Origin: Macrolepiota albuminosa | Lineage: Eukaryota > Basidiomycota > Agaricomycetes > Agaricales > Agaricaceae | Length of the DNA stretch: 64,000 nucleotides | Reading direction: 5' to 3' | Assembly (NCBI GenBank): GCA_027475525.1 | Contig: JAMWFC010000035.1 | Coordinates: forward strand, 164,567-228,566 | In this document: piece after piece, positions 32,854 to 44,328 of the stretch | How positions within the stretch are numbered: position 1 is the first letter of the stretch | How the letters are laid out: every line of letters starts with the position of its first letter | Program-made: the position numbers and the translations under genes | The notes under the pieces: generated by a model | Told to the model about the DNA's origin: nothing | Seen by the model: the letters and a program-made list of their open reading frames with translations, nothing else | Database searches by the model: none

Positions 32854-35259
32854 ATGGCATCCCAATACACCCAGCAGTACGCATGTGAGCATTTTTTTTT
32901 CTGATTTATGTTCGCGTGCATCGTATTTTGTCGAACGGTTTGAGCGGCAGAAGGTGTGGCGTTAGTTTCTGTGTTTTCGAACCCTTTCCTGATTGTTGAC
33001 TTGTATTCATTGACTCTGGTATCTCCTTGATGTTTGGACTAATAAATGTTTGAACACAGACCGTGCGCAAAAGTCGCTTGGCCTTGTCAACGGTTCGCCC
33101 GACTACGTGCCTTTAGAAGGCTTTGTTGAAACCGACGTACCCGCTCGCACCTTCCATTACAGTGCTGATGGTCGTCTTTTTGCTTATGCCTTGCCTACTG
33201 TGTAGGTTCTCATTTCTCCCCAATTCATGTCATCTCATTTTTGCAGGGTGCGGATTTTCCAGGCAGAGGGTGCTCAACGCCTTCTAGAGCTTCCTATCCC
33301 CAATGTGATCGAAATCCGCTTCTCTCCGCGCGGAACGTACCTTTCGACGTGGGAACGCCCTGGTATGTTGAACTGCATTGTCTGCGTGGACACATTGAAC
33401 TTATCTATAAAAACCAGTCAAACTCGAAGACGGTGCACAACACAAAAATCTCCGGATCTTTTCCGCGAGCACTGGAGAGGAGCTTGTTGCTTTCTCACAA
33501 AAGTCCCAGGAAGGCTGGGATGTTCAGTACACCATTTCAGAGTCGCATGCCGTGCGCCTCGTCTCGGGCGAGATCCAAGTGTATCGCCCTGCAGAATGGT
33601 CGAAGGGTATCGTCGATAAGCTCAGGGCTGAGGGTGCAACCATGGTTTCTCTCAGTCCTGGTTTGAACCCCTCTTTGGCAATTTTTGTCGCCGAGAAAAA
33701 GGTGTGTGATATGCTTATCTTTTTGCACCGGATTTGATCCCTTTTTATTAATTCTAGGGTGCACCGGCTACTATCAAGATCTATGGCCTCCTATCTCTCG
33801 CTGGCATACCGACCTGCCAAAAGTCGTTCTACAAGGCTGATCGCGCTCAAGTCAAATGGAATATGCTTGGCACGCAGGTTCTGGTGATGACCCAGACAGA
33901 AGTGGATAACACAAATAAGAGTTACTACGGAGAGACAGGCCTGTATCTTCTCAGTGCTGCCGGGAACTTTGACTGCCGTGTCACTCTTGATAAGGAGGGA
34001 CCGATCCATGATTTTGCATGGGCACCTAATTCAAAAGAGTTTGGTGTTGTCTATGGCTGTAGGTCTTAAATCCTGTTTCAAAGCTAGCAAACTTACATTG
34101 TTCCCCAGACATGCCGGCAAAGAGCGTGATCTTCGACCAACGGGTACGTGCCTTGCACGACTTCGGAGCCCACCCACACAACACCATCTCCTTCAATCCC
34201 CAAGGCCGTCTCGTCCTCATCGCAGGCTTTGGTAATTTGGCTGGTAAAATTGACATCTTCGACCGCCGTACCCTTCGACAAGTCTGCACTATCGATGCTC
34301 CAAATACCTCGTACTGCGAATGGTCACCGGATGGACGTACCCTTCTTACCGCCACGCTCTCTCCACGACTCCGCGTCGACAACGGCGTCAAGATCTGGCA
34401 CTGTACTGGCCCACTTTTGCACGTCCAGCCTGGCGAGGAATGGTACCAGGTCGCATGGCGTCCCACGCCTATCGATGCCGTACCACAATTTGGACAACAA
34501 CTACCCACCGCTCCCGCACCTGCAGCGAGCGTACGCGACCATGCAAGTATCGTAAAACCCACACCAACGAAGTCCGCGGGAGCGTATCGCCCACCCGGGG
34601 CACGCGGGCTCGCTACCCCATCGATCTACAAGCGTGAGGATGAGGGTGGGGCAGCAAGGGTTCCGACGAATGGGACGTCGACGCCGCCGAGGGTGTATAG
34701 TCGTTCGCCGCACCATCTCCCGCCTGGTGCTGCATCGGCGAACGGGACTGGATATGGGAATGGGAATGGACACCCTCACCAGGGACGGAGACAGGTGCCA
34801 GGCGCGCCATTGAATGCTGAGTCATCCGGACCGGAAGGTGAGAAGAAGGGTGGTGCGAGGAAAAGGAAGGGGAAGAAGGATGGTGCTGGTGGACAGGGTG
34901 GAGAGGAGGGAAGTGGGGTGGATAGTCGACATCATAGTCGGCAGGTCAGTGGAGCGAACACGCCGGTTGTGCATCAGGATGTGGTCGTGGATGTTGCGGT
35001 GCCGATGTCGCCTGTTACGCCGGGCTTGGATAGCTCGACGCTCGATCCTACAGCGAAGAAGATACGGAATCTGAACAAGAAGGTACGCGAGGTCGGGTTA
35101 TTTTTATGGTTGGTTCTGATCTTTGTGTAGCTTAAGGCAATTGAGGAGCTCAAAGAGAAGGCGAAGCGGGGGGAACGACTTGAAGCGACGCAGCTCAGGA
35201 AGATGGAGTGTGAAGGGGAGATCAGGGCCGAGCTCGCTGTCCTTGAGGCTTCTTCCTGA
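32854..35259 (+). CDS. eIF2A: Eukaryotic translation initiation factor 2A (eIF2A)
   Basis: Seven exons (32854-32884, 33060-33201, 33247-33362, 33418-33701, 33758-34058, 34109-35082, 35131-35259) give 658 aa, close to the usual length. All introns are GT-AG and phases close; a first 31-nt exon precedes a 175-nt intron. The N-terminal two thirds is the WD-repeat-like beta-propeller (S-P-R-G-T-Y-L-S-T-W, W-A-P-N-S-K-E-F, S-P-D-G-R-T-L). A disordered Gly/Lys-rich linker follows (about 34560-34980), then the signature C-terminal helix (K-K-I-R-N-L-N-K-K, A-I-E-E-L-K-E-K-A) that contacts the ribosome. eIF2A delivers initiator tRNA in non-canonical initiation. A housekeeping gene with no sign of damage. 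Confidence 0.93.
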
Positions 35260-37938
35260 ACCTTGATAATATGCATCGAGGCAACCCCTCTTTTCGTTGT
35301 CCCTGGCTCATTATCCACTGTCGTCTAGCTGTCGCTCTATCTCCTTGCTATATCATACTAATTTAGAAATCAGGTTTGTTGCTGGATGGATGTCTACACA
35401 GAAGCATACCACGCAAGTTACATGTGTGCTGAAACACTGCATCTGAGTTGTACGCTGTGAGAACAAGATTTTCATGACTTCCTTTTTGACCACTAAAAGA
35501 AACATGTTTAATACCCCGGCGTTTATATTAGTATCAATGACGTATCTTTCCTTTTCCACTCACGGGCATTGAGTACTCACTTCGTGCCCGATACCTCGTT
35601 CAAAGTCGTGCTCACCACCTGAAATGTCAGCACGTGTACCATCTTGCAAGGAAATGACTTGCAGGACTGGGAGATTTTTCGAAGACTTGACAGCCAACCT
35701 CGCCACATCACATGCTTACTGGCCACGCCTTTCGACAGCCGTGGAGAAATATCCTTCCACGCCTCCGAATCGGGATTTCCTGGCGTTGCTGAAGTGCTGT
35801 CTTGCGCCAGCCTTTAAGCCTTCAGGCTGCAAGTTCGTTCCCGTTGATTGGGACTATCCTTTTGCTACCCGTTCTTAATCAATCGCCAGCGGTCCTTAAC
35901 CCAACAACCAGCTCGTTCGTCCAGGGTCGTAGCAAACTTAAGCCTCAAACAATGAGGAGGTCGCAACTCGAGTTATTTTGAATCCTTGTTGTTATCTTTA
36001 CGCAACTGATACCGGTTGTAGATTTTCTCTTTCGCCTGGCGTACCTCGTGGAGCGTTGGCTGCAGGTGCGACAAAATTGTGAACGTTATCTCACGCGTTG
36101 TTCTTGTCTTCTGAACTCGTGTAGGTTCTTCTGATAATCTGGTCTAATGCTGCCCGAATTAATGGACCTAATCGCATAATTCTCAGCAAAAGTCACCCCT
36201 GGCCGCATCGGATGTCATTGATTCAATACATATTTTTTTGCTGCGATGTAGGCTGAAGACAGTTGGAAGAATGTCTCTTGACGTGATCATTGGGTGGTTA
36301 TCCATGCAGCAATCCAGGTACGCTTCTTTATACTATTCGCTAAGTTTTAATTAGATTAGTTAAGGACCTACTTTAGGTGACATCCTTACTTAATCGTGAG
36401 CTGATCTGTGGGCGTTTTCCAGCTTTGTTTGGCTCTCCATCTGGAGATTTCCTGGTGATGAGTGATTTGTCATACAAGATCAGTCGACAACCCATCCGTT
36501 GCCAGTCCTCCGCTCTCTTCCACGTTACTTCTCAATGGGCAAAGCTAAGAAACGAGGACTTGATCCATTTTCACGACCAAAGGGCCCGAAAAAGGGATGT
36601 AAATTGACAAAAACGCACGGTTGGATACAGACAATCCCATGTTTACTGCTCACAACTATTGAACATGTGGACTTTCGCTCGAGGCAATGTCCCGACGCCT
36701 CACATCAAATCACTTGGCATCTGACATTCATTTAGAACCAACAACACCCGCCACCACCTAACCCTTCAAGTTGTGCAGCTGTCGTCTATCTTCAAATTTC
36801 TCTGCCTATGTTCCGCTTTGGCATGAGCACACCCTAATTTTGTCCTCTACAATGTTCTGCGCCACCGAATCTGCGATATCAGACGCTTCTTGATTGTACA
36901 GGAGTACATTCGTCGATTGGTAAGATTGAAATTGAAATCTATCCGTCAAACTATGAAAAATCCCTACAACCCTACTGAACTCAAATTTATTAAGCTTTAT
37001 CTGAAGTCTGCCAATGGAGGTCAATGGCAAATTCGAAAACTTGAACAGCGAAAGCTCAAACTTTCAACGTCCCTTAGGAACCTTTTTACGTTGCGACTGA
37101 CTTAATCTGATGACAACAGCTGTGATTTTCGTTAGGGCTGAGTTGTCTCCACTCGTGCATGCCACGTCAGCAAGCCTACTTATATCCGGTGTCAATTGCG
37201 TTGGTGACTGTGGGTCCTTGGGGACGAATCATGCAAGAGGAAACGGCTTTAATAAAGAAAATACCTTTGCATTAGTCTGCACGCCCTGTGCAGTCTTGCC
37301 TGAGGGCGCCACGTTTGAAGAATTGACGCCAATTGCTTGCACAAATCTTGGCTGAACAGGCAGAAGCAAGCGCGAATATTATGGATTTTTGTGCTCAAAA
37401 TGATGTCAGCACAACTGTGAAGGAGTATCGCCGATCAGTCGCCCAGGAGTCGAATCTCGCTAAGAAAACAATCAAAAGAAAAATTTCATGTTCCGAAGAG
37501 TACCTGAAATTTCACTCAAGGTGTTAAAGACATTGTCAAGAGTGCTCGTTAAACGCTGAAGACCTAAGCACGCGTTTCAGCATGATTTATTCTCGCGCGC
37601 CTGACTTATCACACGAGTCCACGAGTGAAACAGCCTCCATATACATGAATTAGGGCGCCAGCCGCTCGTTTTAGATAAGATGGAGCCAAGATGAATGGAG
37701 TACGAACCATATCGAGCATCGAAGCAGCCCGGAACCAAATGGAAAATCGAGAGATTTGTTCGATTTGATACCTTGTTGATCCTTGTCCCTGCTCTGTAGG
37801 CCAGGGTCCAATCGAACTTAATCTCTTTCTTACCGGGACAGATAGTCGCGCTGAAATCGCACTTTCTGGGAAGTTCAAGCCCTCACCACAGACTTCATAA
37901 ACGGGCCCCCAGATTGCGATTCCTTTGATACTGCGTAA
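35260..37938. other. Intergenic region, no supported gene
   Basis: Open frames of 60-122 codons lie on both strands (for example 35624-35878 plus, and 36499-36735 plus with a Lys-rich G-P-K-K-G segment). I could not join any into a convincing spliced gene. A small unrecognised gene near 36.3-36.7 kb cannot be excluded. The last part should hold the promoter of the zinc-cluster gene. Confidence 0.45.
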
Positions 37939-39499
37939 ATGGATGACAATTCGACATGTCCCCTTTCTCCAGTGCACCAGTTACTCCCATACCCAATTTC
38001 CCGCCATGAAGCTGAGCTTCACTGGGAAATGGCTCGCCAAAAGGTAGGGCCAACCATTCTTTTATTTTTTAACTTTACAGCTCATCGCAGTGTTCATCAG
38101 GAGCGAGCCCGTATTGCAGCTCTACCAAGTTCGTCCTTCGAAAGGACCATGCTAGAAGAGGATGAACGGTTTTACGCCACCTTCCCCCAGGCACGACAGG
38201 CCGCGATCGATGCGTGGATTGCACAGACGTTCCCTTACGCACCTTGGGCGCAACTATCATCTGTTTCTCATGAGGATATGTCAATGGATATCATCGTTGA
38301 TTTACCGAAAGCGCACACGCAGACGACTATCCATCCTCCGGCGCCAGACTTCTCCGGGTTCACTCTGGCTCATGCCCTTGCTGTCTCGCCCTCTCATCTC
38401 GAGGTTCCAGAACACCGCCCCTTAACCATTTTCTATGACTCCTTGACCAAAGTTACTGAACGGGATCTCAACACAAGCTCAATAAATCACTTTTCTAGAG
38501 ATCGTGCAGGATCACCTCAAGGCTATGACTCAAACCAGCGAAGTCCCGCCGCACAGATTGTCCCAGTGCGTTCGATATTTTGCATGAGGTTTGTGTAACT
38601 TGATTAATCGTCCATTCGTGTTTAGGAGTCGTGCAGCATGCCAACAACGTCCAAGCAAGAGCCAGCCCTCCAGGTTCTGGCCCCTGCCCGACGAACAAGG
38701 TCAGCTCGGAACACACGGAAAATTTTTGCCTGTCGACCGCAGATCACTTCCAAAAAGCAAGAAAATGGTTCTCCTTCAACATTTTTCGCCACACCTCCTG
38801 CGTCTACGTCTGAGCACGCTTGCATACCTGCATCACCGCCATGCGAACAATACACGGGTGATTGGAAGGCTGATGCCATCGTTGCCTCAGAACATTTGCA
38901 CACATCAAGGATGCATGCCACTGAGAAACCACCTGTCTCCTTCCTACCTCCCCCTTCCAAAAAATCTGAAGCTGACCTCTCACCAACCCGCTCGCAGCCC
39001 TTTTCACCACGCAAGATGCGCCTTTCATCTCGCTCACGCCGACATTCAAACGCGCCATATAAAAGGCCTGGTACACTACCGGCCTCACGCGAGCTGACCC
39101 CTATGGCGCCCCGCAAGCGTGCCAAGCTCCTGAGGGACAAAGACGGGAAGCCGGTAATGGCTTGCTTGTTCTGTCGTGGCAGAAAGATCGCGTGTGGACC
39201 TCCACCGCAGGGGAGCGATGATCCTACGTGCAAGTAAGTGTACTTCTGTTGTCAAGTTTCCTTTTGACGATCACTTACGCTACTTATTTGTCAGCCAATG
39301 CGCTCGTCGCGGTGTCGCCTGCCACTACCCCACTGAAAGTCGCCGTGGCCAGCGCAAGAAGAGAGTGGACTTCATCAATACCCAGTCGGATGACATATCA
39401 ACATTGTTGGATTTATATCGCAATGCCACCCTGAAGGACGATGGTCTTCTTGATATGCCTGATGACTCGGATTCTGATTGTGACGGCCGCGACCTCTGA
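37939..39499 (+). CDS. Zn(II)2Cys6 DNA-binding protein, C-terminal zinc cluster
   Basis: Three exons (37939-38565, 38626-39233, 39295-39499) give 479 aa. Second and third exons are secure: they join the two halves of a zinc cluster, C-L-F-C-R-G-R-K-I-A-C before the intron and N-Q-C-A-R-R-G-V-A-C after it, complete with six Cys (residues about 389-421). A basic run (R-R-G-Q-R-K-K-R) follows. The N-terminal part is less certain: a possible 37-nt intron at 38044-38080 would shift the frame to an early stop, so I keep it as coding. The long Ser/Pro-rich middle is disordered. No fungal transcription-factor domain is present. Such proteins bind DNA in the nucleus; its targets are unknown. The cluster at the C-terminus, not the N-terminus, is notable. 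Confidence 0.82.
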
Positions 39500-41288
39500 A
39501 GAATCCATGACTACTCAGTCTTCGGTTGGTCATTTTTCACTTCTTGAATTTTTTTTTCGTTCATCATCTCGATTCATGTGCTAACATCCGTTGTCGCTAC
39601 CACTTCCTGTATCGCTTTCTTGGATATTTCTACCCATTGGCGTTGTGCATCTTATACCACCAATGTTTGGCTGCGGCCTTGCTGTAATCCCCCAAAAATA
39701 TTATGGTACATGAGTAGCATAGTAATAGTATATATATATATATAATCAAATCTGTACATAATAAAGGAACATATTACCAACCTGCGTATAATTGAAGCTT
39801 TACTGTGTTTTTGTCCCAAATGCAGTAGACAAGTACATGCAGCCCAGGTGGAACAAAAAATGCAGCGGCATTTGCATTAAACAGTGCCGCTATCAAGCGC
39901 TGTCCTTAATTCGACCTCGATAATAACACCAGTCAATTCCATGGTCATGGTAGGCCATCAGTGTAGGGTTAACAGATACTTGACTCTGTTATGAACGTCT
40001 GCCAATCAAAGTAGAAACGCACGCCACATTCGTCGCAGACTCATACAGCAGTTCGCGAGAACAATGTCATTTTTTCGATGACGTCGGATTAGGTCAGATT
40101 TGGTGATTTCCTTTCTTTTGTCTTCTCCTTTTTATCAGCTTTTGTACCAGCTCATTTGTGCCTTCTTTGTATTTACAGGAATGAGTACTATTGACACTGC
40201 TTATACGACCTCGGATACTACTGTCTCTATTTCCTTTGAGTTTTTGCCCACCTCCAACTCCCAGTCAATCTGGGACCTCAGGCTCTACCATCTAATGATC
40301 TAATGACGACGAGGATAAAATGAAATTAACCATGCTGTTGAGGATATGTGGGCGTAGCCACGGTTCGTCATTAATTACCGAATCGTGCTTTCCTTCGCAC
40401 TCATCTCCTTTTCCTGCAGGTTTCTTCCATGACTTCACTTCCACTTCTTCCTTTTCCTTGGATTTCTGTTTGTATCCACCTTTAATGACTTTTAGATCGC
40501 AGCAATGACTGGATTCTTCCATTTTCAAAACTAAGTCTGTTCAGCAGGATCATCGAGGAGCAGCATTTTGTGGTCCAAGAGGTAGCCAGTTTTCTTCAAA
40601 CAAGGCTTTCTATCAATACAAGCTACGTTGGGATACACCAAGAGTGTCTATTACACCCAAAATGTCCCAGCCTCTATCCCACAAAGAAAGAACACACTCC
40701 TTCATATTAGTACTGATGCAAATGTTGACCATAATTTCCAGGCTAGACAGAGTAAGCAGAAAGGTAAGGAAGTAAGGAAGAGTGGGCGTCACCATATCCG
40801 TCCAAATAACCCAATTAAGGAAATTTTGAAATCTTATGTCCAAACAAGAATACATATGGTTTTCGGGTAAGCCGATGTCGGAGACCTATGGCTTTCATCG
40901 ATCATTCATTAGGCAATCAGCGCGGTGGTTCGGTTGTGGGTCCAAGTTCTGACACCTATCAGACGGTGCCATGTGAATTCATGGTTTGAGCTCCTAGAAG
41001 ATCTCTGTCAACTCCCGGAAAAATTGTCGCTGGTAACAAGGAGAAATTAGCCTTCGCGTAGAATGGAAGTCGCGGTGACCTTCTGTTGAAGTGGGAAATT
41101 ATGTAAAGGATGGGTCATGTGTTTCAAAAGATATCCGAGCTCGCATACGTTATTGGATGGAAGTCGATGCATTGTGAGAAAGGACTAGTTGGATACACGT
41201 TGATAATATACTTGCGTGTAAAAGTCGGTCAGGGTGTTGAATGAAAGTTACTATGTCTGAAAAAAAAGCGAAGGTGCCTCTTTTGAGC
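39500..41288. other. Intergenic region with a TA microsatellite
   Basis: A short (TA)n run lies at 39729-39744. Open frames here are under 81 codons and show no domain. AT content is higher than in the genes. I see nothing else I can support. Confidence 0.5.
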
Positions 41289-42106
41289 CTATGCAGGTTT
41301 AGTATCTACCAAAACGATACTGCCATCATCACATATAACTTTGAACCGCACTGGAGAGGGATTAAACAATTACGATATAACCTTCTGCAAGAGTACATAC
41401 AGATTGTGAATGGAACTCCCTTTTCCTTGCGGATGCTAGTAAAGTAAAGCGTTCCAGCGCCTGGCGAGTAGTATGTCAGATCAATTATCGACAAGCCTTG
41501 AGACCAACGGACCTTTGGAACCCTTGATTCGGAAGCTGACATCAACGTTCCCTTGCAATTGGCTGATCTGGATGGAACATGCTGTCAATAAAAGAAAGTT
41601 CTTTTGGATGGGTGAATATGTATTAAATTTACCTTGCCGTGGATCAAAGGATCACCGTTTAGCCACCACTCCGGCTGTGGCCTAATCGCTTCTCCCAAGA
41701 CGTCCCTCAACTTTTCGTCGTTCCGGACAGATCTCATTATCTGCCGTACCACTGAACTTGATATCATTTCTTGATTTGTGACGTACGTCATGAAGGCAGC
41801 CCAAGCTGCAACCCCGAAGATAAGAGCACCAACAACAGCAGGCCACCGTTTCTATCGATTGGTCAATGACCTAAGAAATGATTCCGAACTTGATTGAGAT
41901 ACTTTGATACGAGGCAGTTCGCGCGTAGGCGGATGTTTAGCATAGTACGGTTGTGGCCGAGAGGTTGCAGAGAAGGTTTCAACAATGGGTTCGGGTCGTG
42001 TCTGGTCTGGTTGTCGGCGTAATTCCGAGTAATTTCGTATGGGGAATATACAACAACGCGCAAACTGTGGCGCAAATCGTTGCGACGTGGAGACCAGTAA
42101 CGACAT
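41289..42106 (-). CDS. COA1: Cytochrome c oxidase assembly factor 1 (COA1)-like
   Basis: Five exons on the minus strand (42106-41903, 41851-41633, 41567-41513, 41460-41401, 41350-41289) give 199 aa, all phases closing. The N-terminus is rich in Arg/Ser with few acids, like a mitochondrial presequence. A single membrane segment follows (R-W-P-A-V-V-G-A-L-I-F-G-V-A-A-W, residues about 70-90). Then the family signature E-W-W-L-N-G-D-P, a beta-rich domain (G-N-V-D-V-S-F-R-I-K-G) and G-T-L-Y-F-T-S-I-R-K. COA1 (TIM21-like fold) acts in the inner membrane, assisting early assembly of Cox1 into complex IV. The exons are too short to stand out as long ORFs. It is divergent from the DUF6697-like gene. 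Confidence 0.88.
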
Positions 42107-42231
42107 CAAGATGGTTGCAAAAAGTTTCGGAAGTCGGACATGCGTGCCGAAGACAGAGTTCTCAGTCAAATAGGTACAAACATGGCTCTTCACTGTCTTC
42201 AACGACGAGGAACGCTGATTATCGTGCGACC
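42107..42231. promoter_or_regulatory. Shared 125-bp divergent promoter region
   Basis: Only 125 bp separate the start codons of COA1 (minus) and the DUF6697-like gene (plus). Both 5' UTRs and core promoters must fit here or overlap the neighbouring gene. No clear TATA box is visible. The start chosen for each gene affects the exact length. Confidence 0.5.
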
Positions 42232-44119
42232 ATGACCGCTCCCGCCCCACCGGACAGTGCTGTTAACTCCGATATGAGTGCCCCAGAAATCGAACTCGGT
42301 CGAGCTAAGTTAGAAATCGATGCTCCAAAAGCACCTGTAACCACTAACCTCTATATATGCGGTCGAACTACTAATACAAGTCGTGTAGGACCCTTTGAGA
42401 ATTACGGAAATGGCTATCGAAGTCGCTGTTGAGCGTGCACGAGCCACTGAAGCTCTGAAGGCGCGTGATGCCACTGTTCAACGTCTGGTCGAAGCACATG
42501 AATCTATACGACAAAAATCAGCAACCATAGAGCTCCTTCAACGGAGTCTCAAGTCTAGAGTGGATCCTTCTTTAACTTCAGATTCTTCGATGCCTGCAGA
42601 TAGACAGGAATCATTCAAAACAAAGGAAGAAATTGCACGCCTCGAACGAACGATCGTTGAATTGCGAGTTGAGATTAGAACACTGAAAGAAAATGCTGCG
42701 AAATCAGTTGAAGTGTCACAGGCACTCTAAGTTCTGCTTTCGATTCCAAAGTTGATCTGACCTGCTTTCAGTTCAACATGGATCTTCGGGGATCTACTCC
42801 ACAGTCAATACCTCAAAGATGTATCGAATCACCCGCGCCCTCTCTCTCTTTGCCAAATCCTGTAATGCCATCTGGCGTGGACCCGGCGTCTGACCCGTTC
42901 TCTGAACGAGTACAGGAACTTACTGTCGAGCGCTCTTTTGCTAACGAACCGTTTTCCTCTGACAGCCGGCTTCTCACTATCCGTCCTCGGATGAGCCAGC
43001 TGATATGGTTGCTGCCCGGAACGCAGTTTTAGCAGACTTACCACTCCCCCAAGACGCGCCCGAGGAGACCCTCAGTCCTCTTAGCATTCCTCCTCCTTTG
43101 ACAATCCAAGAATTTATCTCAACCTTGTCTGGAGTAAGTTTTCTGTCCTTTTCCAACACGGGATGGCCTTAATGTCGCTTGCAGCCTCTTCGAACCTCGT
43201 GAGTACCGAAAAATTGACCTTACCTGATCGGTCCTCCCGAAAATTGTATAGTCTGAACCACTATCGTCTCTTTTATGCTACTACGACGATGTGGTGCCCC
43301 GAGTGTGAGGAGCATGGTTACTTTTACACGCCCGCTTTCAAGTGTAGTACGAATCCCCGAGTTGCTACTGCTCATCGCTGGAGCCCCGTCGACGTTATTG
43401 GGCGCATGAACAAACAGACTGGTCTGTCATCGTTTCTTTTCGCAGTCCATTGATGCTGAACTTGCAATACAGAATGTTTTTTCAACAAGGATGGGACTTG
43501 GTATTACGCTGGCATGTATACTGCCTTTCGTTTAGCCGACCTCACAACGAAGGAGTGGACTGCACTTCCCACAGAGGTCTGTCTTGCTGGTATTCTTTTC
43601 CAGCATTGTGACTTTGTTGTCACTCCTTCCCCTTTTTTCATACATACTTTGTTGTTATTCACTGACTGACATAGACACGCTCGGCCCATACAGGTAACCC
43701 AGCTCATAGTGAAAGAGACCATTGTCGCACGGAAAAACACCTCTCCGCAGAACGTCTATGAAGTGACGCAGCTCTACGCAGCCGGTGCACTTAAAGTGGC
43801 CTGCGTTGCACTTCAATGTGTGGGATTCAATCATGGGATGTATAGAGCGCTTCTAGAGCAAGCACGCGTGTTCACGCAGAGCAAATGGACTGCGACAGGG
43901 AAAGCGTCTCCTGTCCCTCAGAGTGTGCATGGTTTGGGAACAGGGTCCGTGTGGAATGTCAATGCAAACTTGGGTCCTGAGCCTTCGCTTGGGGGACCAG
44001 TGGGTGGGCAGGGGGATGTGGTGACCGGGATGATCGGGATGAATCTGGGACGTCGCAGCCAGAATGAGAATAGGAATGAGAATTTGCCTGCGCCGATCGG
44101 AGAAGGGAGGAAAAGGTGA
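42232..44119 (+). CDS. DUF6697-like agaricomycete protein with coiled coil
   Basis: Eight exons (42232-42336, 42389-42712, 42772-42909, 42966-43133, 43185-43198, 43252-43421, 43473-43576, 43694-44119) give 482 aa. Residues about 36-143 form a charged coiled coil. The C-terminal half is a conserved agaricomycete domain with M-W-C-P-E-C-E-E-H-G-Y, C-S-T-N-P-R-V-A-T-A-H-R-W, W-Y-Y-A-G-M-Y and L-Y-A-A-G-A-L-K-V-A-C, which I recall as DUF6697 (the number is from memory). Its function is unknown. A 14-nt microexon (43185-43198) is needed to keep the frame and restores a continuous P-L-R-T-S-L-N-H-Y. The tail is Gly/Asn-rich. The gene ends 209 bp from the convergent dehydrogenase. Confidence 0.82.
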
Positions 44120-44328
44120 TGGTGTCATGATGTCCTGTGGTGATCGTCTTGTTTGCTTTGACGCTTGATATGTGGGTTCTGCTCGTGGATCCTTCAATTT
44201 TTGTAATAGAGATAGACGGAATAATTTTGTTTTAGAGAACCGAGCTCTCAAGTGTTATACTGTACAGCCCATCAATCGAGCACATGTCCCGAGTATCCAT
44301 CTCACTCATTCATTTGAGTACCGCAGCC

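Noticed and set aside
36499..36735. Small plus-strand ORF with a Lys-rich G-P-K-K-G segment
   Set aside because: No family recognised and no splice partners found; too little to call a gene.
38044..38080. 37-nt intron in the zinc-cluster gene
   Set aside because: Donor and acceptor are plausible, but its removal leads to an early stop in every start I tried; reading through keeps a protein-like frame.
41852..42250. 132-codon minus ORF taken as a gene by itself
   Set aside because: Its downstream part is exon 1 of the COA1-like gene (start at 42106) plus intron read-through; the part above 42106 is promoter and neighbour sequence.
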